Positions 50,901 through 59,881 are shown, counted from the stretch's first letter. The stretch: 64,000 bases of DNA from CBDBLK01 sp965215445 (GCA_965215445.1 CBDCDT010000002.1:2294001-2358000), one strand, 5' to 3'. Made by a program: numbers and translations. The notes: a model not told the origin generated them from the sequence alone.

Positions 50901-52702
50901 CCCATCACCGGAACGATATGCAAACTCAAACGCGAATCTTGAGCGTTGCCGGTGGTTTCAAAGGCGATGGGAGTGCCCAAATTTCCCCCGTGGCAATTGT
51001 CCACCAAAGTGTCACAAGTAGTGGTTCCATCGTAGATGAGATGAACATTTTCCACCGGAAGCAGCGTGAGATTGGAACTGGTAATGCCCACCAGGCGCGT
51101 ACTCTGGGCGTTCTCAGTAACGTCTCCCCCGCCCTCGTCCACCACTATGCGATCAATAATAATGGTTTGCAACTCGTTGATGGAGCGATCCCGAATAAAA
51201 GACTTGACCAACGTCCAATTGCCCGAGAGGTAGCGCCAGCAGGCCGAGGTTGACGTGTCGTAATAACTGGCCCCCTCGCTCACCCCTGTTAAACTGGTGG
51301 GAACCTCATCACCGATACAGCCATTAAGTCCGCAGTTGGGTTGTTGACTATAGCTCGAATATTCACAAACCACCGGACGATCGTCCACTGGAGTAATCGA
51401 AATATGAAAATTTTTATTGACCGAAACGATTCCGTCGCTGTCGCGCACCCGATAGGTAAAACGATCGGCAGTGGCAGTACCCGCACTCAAAGTATAAGTC
51501 TGTTCATCTCCGGTGGGCAAAGCACCGAGGGTCAAAACTTGGAGTTCTATAAGCTCCCGCGCCGCTGCGGCAGCGGCCCCCACAAAAGCGTTGTCAATGT
51601 CCACGCTGGTGGAAACTCCCGCCTCGTAGAGGATTTTGACGGTATTTCCATCAATCCATATCTCTTCATCGCCTCCCCCTACTGCTTCAGCGTCGATCAA
51701 TTGCACTTGCAAACTACTGGAGGAATCGCCAAATTCCCGAGCTATAAAACGCAAAGAACCACTGGCACTATTGACAAAACCCTTGTCCACGTTGGTATCC
51801 AACAATGGCCTAATATCACTTACGTTGCCATCTTTGGGAGTATAGAGACAATCCAAGTCGTTGGCGGCAGAGCCATCGAGTCCCATGCAATCGCTGATTA
51901 CGCCGTTGTCAGGTTGATCCACCAACTCGTAGGAAAGCACAATATCGCCCTCTCCGGCATCGGCCAAAAAAGGTGGTGCCAAAGTAAAACTCACTTGGGG
52001 AGGAAGGTGGGAAGACGATTCATTAAAGCGCAAACGGCCGGACAAATTGGCACTTTGGTTGTTTCCATCCTGATAAACTGCTGTGTGGGCCACTCCCGAA
52101 ACGGTATCTAACGTTCCAAACGCTACCGGAGGGTCGTCTACACTGCGAATGGCGACCGTATAAAAACTCAAATCTCCCAACGGATCGACGGGATCGTTGC
52201 TGATAACCCGGTAGGCGATGCGGGCCGCGCCTCCCTGAAAATGATTTTTTCCGGTAATGCCGATGGAACACACCCCTGCCGTACAAGTACAATCCGTAGA
52301 GGCGTAGACTCCTACACTATCTGCCAACTCAAACTGGCAACCAACTGCGGTTTCTCCACCATCGGTATCTTCAAAAAAAAGGTTACGTTGACGCTTACCG
52401 TCGTATCCGTCTTCGTCAAAGGGAGCGAGAACGATATTTCTATCCGCCAACAAATCTCCTCCGCGAAAAGGGTCGGCGGTGGGGGCCACGGCAATATTTA
52501 CGGTTTGGTCAGCAGAACACCCTTGTCCCTTGGCAGGAATTATTGTCACAGGCCCTGAAAACAAAACTGTCGGTGCCGTTACTGTCGCGCCTGACCCGAT
52601 AATCCAAAACCCCGGTTTGAATGTTGAGGATAGAGGCCCCGAGGTTTGCCGGTGTGACTGTACAAAAATGAATTTGCTGTTCTTCAAATTCTTCAAACGC
52701 AA
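47984..52702 (-). CDS. Giant surface protein, main part (cadherin-like, FN3 and FGE-sulfatase-like regions)
   Basis: This frame encodes about 1,570 residues, but similarity only begins near 52530, so it is the downstream part of a larger gene that starts at 53661. Repeated Ig/cadherin-like modules end in boundaries such as RSVDDPPVAFGT and ITPVDDRPVVCEYS. They are followed by an FN3-like segment (EITLSWNKFGISGSGLVSSY) and a C-terminal FGE-sulfatase/SUMF-like region (LPNRKEQIAYSQWESGDDL, AIGNVAEWSS, VDIGFRCLSP). Many Cys pairs suggest an exported protein. A large adhesin or surface receptor is likely. The upstream part is separated by two frameshifts. Confidence 0.72.
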   Translation of the reverse strand: MRLKNLKNSKFIFVQSHRQTSGPLSSTFKPGFWIIGSGATVTAPTVLFSGPVTIIPAKGQGCSADQTVNIAVAPTADPFRGGDLLADRNIVLAPFDEDGYDGKRQRNLFFEDTDGGETAVGCQFELADSVGVYASTDCTCTAGVCSIGITGKNHFQGGAARIAYRVISNDPVDPLGDLSFYTVAIRSVDDPPVAFGTLDTVSGVAHTAVYQDGNNQSANLSGRLRFNESSSHLPPQVSFTLAPPFLADAGEGDIVLSYELVDQPDNGVISDCMGLDGSAANDLDCLYTPKDGNVSDIRPLLDTNVDKGFVNSASGSLRFIAREFGDSSSSLQVQLIDAEAVGGGDEEIWIDGNTVKILYEAGVSTSVDIDNAFVGAAAAAARELIELQVLTLGALPTGDEQTYTLSAGTATADRFTYRVRDSDGIVSVNKNFHISITPVDDRPVVCEYSSYSQQPNCGLNGCIGDEVPTSLTGVSEGASYYDTSTSACWRYLSGNWTLVKSFIRDRSINELQTIIIDRIVVDEGGGDVTENAQSTRLVGITSSNLTLLPVENVHLIYDGTTTCDTLVDNCHGGNLGTPIAFETTGNAQDSRLSLHIVPVMGQTGNSSVELTFDDGTRQTEVEFEITVNPTSATHGGWNGISAIGPKVDTYGNVVEDRIHCPYSLDLCEGGAACRGLDDPLGATMWTPDDVNSIYFREQMGNTPGTCFRVRRTPVQHISYAAKTSDYVSIEYVSGATAGSETVSVNGAGSATDPYRIRVEIEDEASTTDQIIAAIVGSGDADPLVLALNRNLGETQDIQPLVSLGNLSENAWEVFETTCSITPSDFEPACSVYGESCQGVGAPTVTPTIIDARYWDEGDNRCYRSKGTTGATDWIAYDAASEITLSWNKFGISGSGLVSSYQVFRRLANTEFDYDLPINRHVIEGGISETFRFVDNHQNSIFPPVPNTVYYYQIRPVINDILTTTNQIFSTVRVMAPPKNMAFVHRWMANKAICDLLQSTPNPVQNYACPYRGPGDTALAGDFVYDLGSDLLVDRFEAGCAFGVSPTCSGNADGSCIGISDPSTTTPPITANDGAVYYARGNALCYLRAGGAWAQINDTNLATAIDGYLSAVDNRPGVATDPQNDETTDLDSNRPFLPPLTHLTQETAHRFCDRQDDIPADEIYGVNNALERRLPNRKEQIAYSQWESGDDLTEAEKGALESGLALHASSKCNSSNASGLEHAYTDIDIPDSNNYYSLSGNRSSDIRSMVTGSHQTRACTSQFGVQDAIGNVAEWSSMRISCRETRGAFNTVTRLSACQAITGGAMHLASDPAGLYQSADISDPFGTWALDGVRAPCVDRDGDTICDSALTDWEIKEERFGAGRFIIPLGLVAQSDFLLDNPNSEANLVEIGPTSGITSSQLHDDHISLHTERIFASGSTEDCAGMATGGHYASGAEAGVFSSEFLTCGGDAFGYLTVQDISFRARNSNVRTISIIFEDATANPAITVNGTTSVVVDLDDLAGRTAREVVTALNANGAFNAILEAAVSGDPDRDQSAFANPLNLIDVTEESNSRRVDIGFRCLSPILAGDYDE

Positions 52703-52734
52703 GCCCCGCCCCGGTTCTCAAATTATAAGAAAAG

Positions 52735-53661
52735 CTAAAATCGGCATCCTGAGGCTCGCTTCACATTTAAAGGCATAAGCGTGCCTACGACATTGGGAGG
52801 ATCGTTAACTTCGTTAACTTGAATATCCACCAATCTCCAATCCGAAACACCATCCTTGTCGCTCACCCGGTATTCAAAATCGGAATACCCTATATCTCCC
52901 ATCGCCTGACCGCCAGGAATAGTCGGCCACAAATTATAAGCACTCAAAGTCGTATCCAAATTGACGTTGTTGAAACTCTTGGCGGGAAAATTGTCCACCG
53001 GAGTGATTTGGGAAACACAAAACCCACCTGAACATATACAGGGAAGTCTGGTCAAATTGTGAAATCCCCCACTGTCAACCAGGGCATCAACTCCCACCGA
53101 AGTCACTTCCACAAAAACACTCGCCAACATATTCGCCTGAACCGCAGCAATAACATCGCTTTGGCCATGTATTCCGACGTTATATTCAATATCAATCTGG
53201 CGAACGGAATTGGTTCCCATCATACCCACCGTGGGAGTGATTGTTACAGTCCCTACACCACTGGGGCGCAGACGAATATAGGTGTTGTGAGCATCCAAAA
53301 CACCCGGCCGTGAAAAAAAGCGGATACTGGAAAGGTCTAAATATTTGCGAATACCCAGTCCAGTAAGAGATCGGGCATCGCACCCCGAGGCCAAATCTCT
53401 GTCAATATCCCTATAATTTAAATCCACCATCACCACCCCCGAATCTTCGTCGGTGCTAACATCGCTGGAGGTTCCGGTGGGCATGGGAGGACTGTTATAA
53501 GTGCTGGCGGTTTGAGCACAGGAGCGCGAGATGACATCAAATTCAGAGCCGGGGTCGCAATTGGCCTTGGTCTTGGCCCCTTGTTCGACCACACAACCCG
53601 CCGTCCACGCCACAAAGAGGGGCGCAATCAAGAGGAGTACTCGACCAAAAGTTGTGGCCAT
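52735..53661 (-). CDS. Giant surface protein, N-terminal lipoprotein part (frameshifted)
   Basis: A 308-residue frame with a lipoprotein signal (LLLIAPLFVAWTAGC) and the first cadherin-like modules, ending at EVNDPPNVVGTLMPLNVK. It then runs out of frame. The continuation is readable in the next frame (PQDADFSFSYNLRTGAG through LDYRVRRDSNGTDSFVFRAC, about 52755-52530) and then in a third frame that is the 47984-52702 gene. Removing one G from the GGG near 52528 would join the last two as SCQGQGCSADQTVNIAV. The whole is best read as one gene of about 5.7 kb with two frameshifts. Confidence 0.75.
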   Translation of the reverse strand: MATTFGRVLLLIAPLFVAWTAGCVVEQGAKTKANCDPGSEFDVISRSCAQTASTYNSPPMPTGTSSDVSTDEDSGVVMVDLNYRDIDRDLASGCDARSLTGLGIRKYLDLSSIRFFSRPGVLDAHNTYIRLRPSGVGTVTITPTVGMMGTNSVRQIDIEYNVGIHGQSDVIAAVQANMLASVFVEVTSVGVDALVDSGGFHNLTRLPCICSGGFCVSQITPVDNFPAKSFNNVNLDTTLSAYNLWPTIPGGQAMGDIGYSDFEYRVSDKDGVSDWRLVDIQVNEVNDPPNVVGTLMPLNVKRASGCRF

Positions 53662-53821
53662 TTTTCTACCTTCCTTAGCTTCACTCTCTTATCGAAATAC
53701 CGGGGGAAAAATTAAGGATTCTATTGTGTTAAGATAAAAAAATGAAACGATGAAGACCTCTTCGCCGAGTTTTAGAGTCAGCCTTGCCAAAGTAAAGTAA
53801 ACAAGTTGTCAGATTATACTT

Positions 53822-54688
53822 TTGATGGATAATGAGAAAGCAACCTTAAAAAAGAGGTTGGTAGTCTTGAGCGACAAGGAGGTACACAATGCTCAAAAAC
53901 AATTTTCTGAAACAGGTTTAAACTCGAATCAAAGCGAGGCAAAAACGGTTTCATTACACGATTTGCCAAATCCTTTTACCTTTTTTATGCCCATCAAGGG
54001 GGGAACCTTTACTATGGGATGGAAAGGCCAAAGGGCCAAACAAAAAAAAGTGACGCTTTCCAATTTCAGTTCATGACTAGGGAAGTCACTCAATTGCGAG
54101 CACAATCGGCCTCAAGATTGTCAAAACAATCTGAGTTCACTATAGAAGTGGTGGGTACGCAAACTTGTGCCCAGACCTTCCTGACCAATGTTTCCTGGCT
54201 CGATATTCAGGCCTTTGTCAAAAAAATGAATCAGGCCAACGGGCTGACTTGCCGGGGAACTCCCCGCGACCCCAGAGGGTGCTATCGTCTGCCCACCGAG
54301 GCGGAGTGGGAGTACGTCGCCAGAGCGGGAACCTCTACTCGCTATTCTTTCGGGGAAGGAAATGAGGATATTTTGTTGGGATATTATGCCTGGTATGAGG
54401 ACAATTCCAATAGTACTCCCCATCCGGTGGGTTCAAAAAGGCCAAACCCTTGGGGATTCTATGATATGTATGGGAATGTTTGGTCAGGACAATTACACCA
54501 GCAATTTTCCTGGGGGGACTGACCCACTATATACAGGCAACCCCAGATTGAAAGGCCTCATGTCTGTGCGTCGTGGTGGTGCTTGGAATCTTGAAGGGAA
54601 GTCAGCGACTTCTTTTTCTCGTTCGGGAGTAAATACTGACTATAGGGGCGACGATACCGGGTTTCGTTTGGTACAGCAAACGCAATAG
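53822..54688 (+). pseudogene. FGE-sulfatase (SUMF1-like) domain gene, two frameshifts
   Basis: Three overlapping frames together give a formylglycine-generating-enzyme-type domain: FFMPIKGGTFTMGWKGQRAK (frame 1, to about 54066), FMTREVTQ... RLPTEAEWEYVARAGTSTRY...PWGFYDMYGNVW (frame 2) and QDNYTSNFPGGTDPLYTGNP...VRRGGAWNLEG...DDTGFRLVQ (frame 3, from about 54490). Restoring one C near 54066 gives NFQFMTREVTQ. Such domains occur in surface or regulatory proteins as well as sulfatase activators. It is a decayed gene, or affected by local sequencing errors. It is related in domain type to the end of the giant gene next to it. Confidence 0.72.
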
Positions 54689-54704
54689 TTGAATTTTTTT
54701 TGAT

Positions 54705-55355
54705 TTAATCTTTGTACTTGGATTGCAACAAATCCTTGTACTTGGATTGCAACAAATCCAGGCCGTCACCGTTTTGAAAAAAACTACTCCCGGCAATCAA
54801 AACGATCATTTTTCCCATCCCCACATCCGTCTCCGTTTTTTTCAAACCAAGCTCACTGGCAATGGTTTCGGCCAGATTGGGGTCGTCTCCAATAAAGATA
54901 AACTCCCCGGTCAAGCGCCCATAGCGCTTTTCTTTTGCACTAAAAACCACGTTGGAAGCTCCCACATCATCTGCTCTGTAATAGTGCAAACCCTTTTCTG
55001 AATAAAGCCATTCCCCATGGGATGTATCTTTTGTATGATGGGCAAAAACCCCACGAATAAGACTGAAACCCTCAAAATCCAATGTCTCTTGTAAAAAAGA
55101 ACTTAGGGGATGAATCTTTGGAGGCGCAATTTTTGCCGGACTCTCAGATATTGGTTTACTTTGAGAAGGTTTCGAGGCCGGAGTTGGAACTTGAAGCTGA
55201 CCCACCTGTTTTGAGGCGGGCATGCGCTTTCCGCCAGGTATTGAGGGAATATCCGGTTTTGAATCCTCAGGCGGCACTTCCTGCGGATAAAAAAACCATA
55301 TCACTCCAAGACCTAGAAAAAAGAAAATAATGGCATACGTTTTTTTCACGATCAA
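54705..55355 (-). CDS. Membrane-anchored protein downstream of the S8 protease
   Basis: A 216-residue protein with one N-terminal helix (TYAIIFFFLGLGVIWFFYPQ), a Pro/Ser/Lys-rich linker and a globular domain (FEGFSLIRGVFAHHTKDTSH, then GEFIFIGDDPNLAETIASEL). It begins nine bases after the protease stop and so is in its operon. It may be a chaperone, inhibitor or accessory factor of the protease, but this is only context. The last 16 residues are an exact duplication (DLLQSKYK-DLLQSKYK-D), caused by a tandem 24-base repeat at the end of the gene. Confidence 0.68.
   Translation of the reverse strand: MIVKKTYAIIFFFLGLGVIWFFYPQEVPPEDSKPDIPSIPGGKRMPASKQVGQLQVPTPASKPSQSKPISESPAKIAPPKIHPLSSFLQETLDFEGFSLIRGVFAHHTKDTSHGEWLYSEKGLHYYRADDVGASNVVFSAKEKRYGRLTGEFIFIGDDPNLAETIASELGLKKTETDVGMGKMIVLIAGSSFFQNGDGLDLLQSKYKDLLQSKYKD
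54712..54759. repeat. Tandem 24-bp duplication at the 3' end of a gene
   Basis: Two identical 24-base units (54712-54735 and 54736-54759) containing TTGTACTTGGATTGCAAC lie directly before the stop codon and duplicate the final eight residues in frame. Perfect identity implies a recent event. Confidence 0.9.
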
Positions 55356-55364
55356 AACCCCTAA

Positions 55365-57488
55365 CTACTGAAAGTCAAAATCATAACTCGAAATTGAAGA
55401 AGTATTTTCACTGTCATCGACAACCCTTATTTTGACCTTTTTTATTCCCGGATTAATCGGCACCCACAGTCCGTGCTTGCTATAACTTTTATAATGGGAA
55501 ACCTCAAACTCGGAAGGTGTCGGAGGAAAACTCATCCAGTCGTGAGTACTACACTGAAGTTCCTTATCGAGGATACAGACTTCCACCCTTCGCAAATTAC
55601 TGGCGCCTGCGGGCAATTCCCAAGAGAGATTATTGCTACTATCCAAGCTAGCGTTAACAATTCCAGCAGGCCCAGTCCCAACGGAAAAAGGGTCTTGGTG
55701 TCCCATGATTTTAAGGCCCCAATTTTTTAAAACGCCAGTCTCACCACTATTTCCATCGATCACTTTGAGCTTCCAGGTGCCCAAACTATTTTCACCGTAA
55801 AAAGCGTTGCTGCCCAGATAAACGTGGTCGAGATCGACTTGATTGATGCCACTGTTGATGTTGGTAAGCTGACTGACCGTGCCCGATGGAGAAGTCAGTT
55901 CAATCCCTAAATCGGAAGCAACCGGATGGGTGATGTTGACTTCCACCAAAACGTGTTCAATAGTCAGGTTGTGGGCATCGACGGTCATACTATGAGAAGT
56001 GCCTCCCGCATCGTGATCGGGAATATTTTGATCCAGACTTCCCGATTTATAGTAAGGCCCTCCGTCTGCGCCCAAAGAATTAAAGAATTCCCCCATAACC
56101 ACCGCCTCATTTTCCAAGTAGTCGATGGCGGCCTTGACATCGGGCATACCAAACCCATAGTGGTTGTGAAAGGAAAAACCTGCGCTGTTGGTGCGCCAAC
56201 CGATTTGATAGGTGTGCCCCTGGAGAGACAAACTGCTTATTGGGTGCTGGGATTTATCCCCTGCTCGCGAGTCTACTTTGACTGCCGTTTTCGCCAGAGC
56301 GTGTTTGATCTCCCGCCAGGTGCATGTATCGGGGCAAACTTCACGCATTAAGGCCACCACACCGGCAACCAAAGGCGCTGATACCGAAGTACCCTGAATA
56401 CCTGCGGCGTAATCACAGTTGGGATTTAGGTTGTTTCCTTGTTTGTCAGAGGGGCCACTGCGACGAGAGCTGGTGCTGTAGCCGTGACTGCAACCAACAA
56501 TATCGCTGGAACTCATAGATTGGCCGGGAGCACTCACCCACAAATTGCTCCCAGGGGAAGAAAAAGAGGCCCTCTTACCTTCTGGATTCAAGGCCCCTAC
56601 GATAATGATATAGGGATAGACATTCATTTGATCAAAATTGGCATTGCCCAAAAACCATTTTTTCCCCTTCCAATCAATGATCCCTTTATCGGAGCTCTGC
56701 AAATACCAATTGCCGCTCGCCTTGGCCCAAACAATATTGACCTTGGGGCGTTTTTCACTAAAATATTGCAGGTAAGATTCCGCATAAAGACTGAACGAAC
56801 TAAAACTTGATTGAAAATTTCCATAGCTGTAATTAAAGGTGACATTGCCTTCAACTCCATGCCCTAGATTGTCGATGAGCTTGATAACTTTTTGATCACT
56901 TCCCACATAATTATAACCCCGGAGTTCCACGTTGGGTGCCACTCCAAACATCCCCATTGAATTATCTTTGACCATGGCAATTTGTCCGGCAACAAACGTG
57001 CCGTGACCGCTGTCGGTCTTGGTATTGCGGGGCATTTTTCCAAGCCAGGCGCTGTTGTCGGTTCCCGCCGTATAATCCTTGGACTTATTAACATTGGCAT
57101 TGCCTTGCAAGTCGGGGTGGTCGAGATCGACACGATTGTCGGAGACAATCACAATCTGCCCTTCCCCTCGGTAGGAAGAATGAACTTCGACCAGGTTAAT
57201 ATCAACATTGGCAGTGATCGCCGTATGTTGATCTTTATCCAAGTACCACAACAATCTGGAGAGCTTGGAATCACCGGCACCTTGAGAGTAAACGGAACCC
57301 TTTTTTCCCCCTCCAACTTTTTTCCATTCGTGCTTCTCTCTCGCTCCCGAACTCGGACTAGAAGAGGCGGGATTGGTATTTTCTTCATCGTCCAAGGCCG
57401 ATGCCGGCCTTTTTTTTACCGTGGGCACACAACTACACCCGAGAACAAACAGCACTAAACCGAGAAAAATTGTTTGTGTTTTCATCAA
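55365..57488 (-). CDS. Kexin-like S8 serine protease lipoprotein with P-domain
   Basis: A 707-residue subtilase with a lipoprotein signal (FLGLVLFVLGCSC). The catalytic Asp lies in IVIVSDNRVDLDHPDLQGNA (usual form DDGVDLDHPDL), the His in DSGHGTFVAGQIA and the Ser in GIQGTSVSAPLVAGVVALMR. A proprotein-convertase P-domain follows (VEVNITHPVASDLGIELTSP, then NSLGTWKLKVIDGNSGETGV) and an Ig-like tail. The Asp-Asn-Arg in place of Asp-Asp/Ser-Gly is unusual, but the triad is complete. It probably acts outside the inner membrane on proteins or prey material. It heads an operon with the gene at 54705. Confidence 0.92.
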   Translation of the reverse strand: MMKTQTIFLGLVLFVLGCSCVPTVKKRPASALDDEENTNPASSSPSSGAREKHEWKKVGGGKKGSVYSQGAGDSKLSRLLWYLDKDQHTAITANVDINLVEVHSSYRGEGQIVIVSDNRVDLDHPDLQGNANVNKSKDYTAGTDNSAWLGKMPRNTKTDSGHGTFVAGQIAMVKDNSMGMFGVAPNVELRGYNYVGSDQKVIKLIDNLGHGVEGNVTFNYSYGNFQSSFSSFSLYAESYLQYFSEKRPKVNIVWAKASGNWYLQSSDKGIIDWKGKKWFLGNANFDQMNVYPYIIIVGALNPEGKRASFSSPGSNLWVSAPGQSMSSSDIVGCSHGYSTSSRRSGPSDKQGNNLNPNCDYAAGIQGTSVSAPLVAGVVALMREVCPDTCTWREIKHALAKTAVKVDSRAGDKSQHPISSLSLQGHTYQIGWRTNSAGFSFHNHYGFGMPDVKAAIDYLENEAVVMGEFFNSLGADGGPYYKSGSLDQNIPDHDAGGTSHSMTVDAHNLTIEHVLVEVNITHPVASDLGIELTSPSGTVSQLTNINSGINQVDLDHVYLGSNAFYGENSLGTWKLKVIDGNSGETGVLKNWGLKIMGHQDPFSVGTGPAGIVNASLDSSNNLSWELPAGASNLRRVEVCILDKELQCSTHDWMSFPPTPSEFEVSHYKSYSKHGLWVPINPGIKKVKIRVVDDSENTSSISSYDFDFQ

Positions 57489-57595
57489 TTAGCTCATCGG
57501 TATCTCATCAAAAAAATTTACCCGGTCTGGCAACAAACGACCTTGGACTGACCCCCCTCCAGGTTTTCATTACAATAAGGGAGAGAGGTTTTTGC

Positions 57596-58489
57596 GTGAA
57601 ATACTTGATCTTATGCCTTGCACTTTTGGCCCTCGCCAATTCCCTTTTGGCGGTCGAAAAACTGGTAGTTATCCAAGCGGTTTCTGAAAGTGCCAGGAGC
57701 TTTGCCATCCGCCAGGGGCAGGCCGAAGGTGTGGTCAAGGGGCAGTCCTCCCTTTTTACCAACGAAGATGCGGGAGTCATCGCCATCGCCAAAGAAGTAA
57801 ATCGCCGTTTTTCAGTTTGGGAATTGCGGGCGGATCAAGGCACTGTCCCCTTTCACAAAGGCCAGGAAGTGATTTATTCAAATTCACCTTTGAGTGTCTG
57901 GCTCTACCTTCCCAAATACCAACTCGATCACTATCTCAGAATCCCCGAAGACCTGGCCTTCAGGCCGTCCAGCAAATGGGTCGTGCGCGGACACTACAGC
58001 TACGCCTTGAGCGAATCCATTTCCCAGACCGACAGTGAACGCTATGTGGGAAAAATTGGGTTTCAGCTCGCAGGTCTTTTGGCCAAGCGCTTTTGGCCAC
58101 GCTTTGAATACGCGGCAGGACTGCGTTTCGATCAGGAGAGAATGACTTTTAAAAACCCCGCCATCAGCACCATTTCACGGCGCATTTTTGCCATCGGTGA
58201 AGGAAGTTACCATTTCCACTCCCTGCCTCCTTCTCAAGGACATTTTTATTTGGGGGTGGGCCTGGGATTTGGCACTTCCTTTACTTCCATTGATGAGTGG
58301 GTTTCGTCGGGAGTGGCCTTTGTCCTTCCCATTGTCAAACTGGGCTATATTGAAAAACTCACTTACAACCGCTCGCTGGTGGTGGAGGCCTCTTTTGAAT
58401 CCATCTCCGAAAATGAAAGCTTCGCCGACTCCAGACAACAGGCCTCCCACACCATCAACGGAAAGCTGGGTATCGGTCTGAGGTTTTAG
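57596..58489 (+). CDS. Outer-membrane beta-barrel protein
   Basis: A 297-residue protein from GTG 57596, with AGAGAGG about eight bases upstream; the frame is open to 57401 without support. The signal KYLILCLALLALANSLLA is followed by a soluble N-terminal domain (residues about 25-100) and then amphipathic beta-strands (WVVRGHYSYALSESI, YLGVGLGFGTSF, LVVEASFES). It ends in KLGIGLRF, the C-terminal Phe expected of Bam-inserted barrels. The function is unknown. Confidence 0.75.
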   Translation: MKYLILCLALLALANSLLAVEKLVVIQAVSESARSFAIRQGQAEGVVKGQSSLFTNEDAGVIAIAKEVNRRFSVWELRADQGTVPFHKGQEVIYSNSPLSVWLYLPKYQLDHYLRIPEDLAFRPSSKWVVRGHYSYALSESISQTDSERYVGKIGFQLAGLLAKRFWPRFEYAAGLRFDQERMTFKNPAISTISRRIFAIGEGSYHFHSLPPSQGHFYLGVGLGFGTSFTSIDEWVSSGVAFVLPIVKLGYIEKLTYNRSLVVEASFESISENESFADSRQQASHTINGKLGIGLRF

Positions 58490-58574
58490 ACCGGCCAACC
58501 GGCGGTAATCACTCAAAAAATTCATCCAAAACAAAATAACTCAATAAATTTTGGAATATTCCGATAAGGTTTTA

Positions 58575-59795
58575 ATGGAAAAACGAAAGAAAATCCTATT
58601 CACCAGCGCCCTGGTTGTGCTCTTTGCGCTCACTCAAACCATGCTCTTTGGCCTGGCCAATTTTTTTTCCTTTTACCAAGACCATTCCCTCTTCTACAGT
58701 TATGCAGAAATTTTTGCCGCCTTTTTGTTTTTCCTTTTGCCCTCCATTTTTGCCGTTGATTTTGCCAAAGATTATTGGCCGCTCTCCTGGCCAAATCCCC
58801 TGCAAAAAAATTGGGGCCGGGTTGTCGCCGCCCACGCCATCGCCTTTAGTGCGCTGATGATTCACTATGCAGGAAACCATACCATGCAAACGGCTTTGGG
58901 GGTCAAGCGCTTTGAAAACCGCTTCTTTCAATGTCTTCCCCATGCTCCCTGGCCGGCGCAAACAAGCTGGGGCCAGGCAGTTGCCCACAAATTTTTTCAA
59001 AATACTTCCATTTCCTGGCAATATTCCTGGTACACTTTGGAAGATATTTGCCGGCTGGAAAATTTGAGAACCAGTTTTTCTCCCCTAAAAACTGATCTGC
59101 CCCACCACTGTACGGATCAAAAAAAATACTCCTGTTTGATAAACACGCTGGAACACCTCACCGGACACGCCCCCCTGGGAACTGCCGGAGTGGTTTTGGC
59201 GCAGGATTTTTTGGAAGAAGTGCGCGATTTTGAATGGGAAAAGAGCAAACAAATCTACCGAAATACACGCGGCCTTGCATCTCATCAACAGGGCCGTTCC
59301 GCACAAATTGAAATCTCCCAGGCACGAGAGAAATTGAAACTTTTGGAACAACACCTAGTGCGCATCCTCGACAGCTTTGACTGGGCCTCGCGGGCGGGAA
59401 TGCTTTCAACCGTGGAATTTCAAACCGTACGCTTTCCCGGTCGGGCGGTGGCGTCCCTTTCCACCCTTGAGAAAAAAGCACTCAGTCAATATTCCAAGAA
59501 GGCCTCCGCCTCCCAATGGTCTGATTTCTTTGAATTTATCTCGTCTCCTCCCCGTTCTGAAAACGGGATGGAACTCCCCATCGGCCCCGAAATTTGGCCC
59601 AGTGTGCGTTTGCAATCCATCGACCACTATATCAGGGGCGAATTTTTTAACAGTGCCCGCAATTTGATCGGGCTTGAAGGCGTGGCAACGCTCCAAAGCA
59701 TGCAATACATTCTGATCCACGCCCCTCTCCCCCACCCCGAAAAATTGGCCTATACCCAACACATCCAAGACCTCACCAAACGCTACGGACTTTGA
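58575..59795 (+). CDS. Inner-membrane protein with large extracytoplasmic domain, unknown
   Basis: A 406-residue protein from ATG 58575, with AAGG six bases upstream. Three N-terminal transmembrane segments are visible (ILFTSALVVLFALTQTMLFG, YAEIFAAFLFFLLPSIFAVD, VVAAHAIAFSALMIHYAG). About 300 residues follow, mostly helical, with two Cys-containing stretches (HHCTDQKKYSCLINTLEHLT). No domain is recognised. It follows the barrel-protein gene by about 85 bases and precedes bacterioferritin. Confidence 0.65.
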   Translation: MEKRKKILFTSALVVLFALTQTMLFGLANFFSFYQDHSLFYSYAEIFAAFLFFLLPSIFAVDFAKDYWPLSWPNPLQKNWGRVVAAHAIAFSALMIHYAGNHTMQTALGVKRFENRFFQCLPHAPWPAQTSWGQAVAHKFFQNTSISWQYSWYTLEDICRLENLRTSFSPLKTDLPHHCTDQKKYSCLINTLEHLTGHAPLGTAGVVLAQDFLEEVRDFEWEKSKQIYRNTRGLASHQQGRSAQIEISQAREKLKLLEQHLVRILDSFDWASRAGMLSTVEFQTVRFPGRAVASLSTLEKKALSQYSKKASASQWSDFFEFISSPPRSENGMELPIGPEIWPSVRLQSIDHYIRGEFFNSARNLIGLEGVATLQSMQYILIHAPLPHPEKLAYTQHIQDLTKRYGL

Positions 59796-59808
59796 GGTTT
59801 CGAGCAGG

Positions 59809-59862
59809 GTTTACGGCCTCCATTTGCTGACCTAGAATGGGTAGCAGTTGATTACTGCCCAT
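59809..59862 (+). promoter_or_regulatory. Bacterioferritin promoter with overlapping inverted repeat
   Basis: TTTACG (59809-59814), 18 bases, then TAGAAT (59833-59838). An imperfect inverted repeat (ATGGGTAGCA at 59837-59846 and TACTGCCCAT at 59853-59862, 8 of 10 matches) covers the expected transcription start, as an operator would. An iron-responsive regulator is the obvious candidate, but the site is not a clear Fur box. Confidence 0.5.
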
Positions 59863-59881
59863 CGTCATCAAAGGAGGTGCT

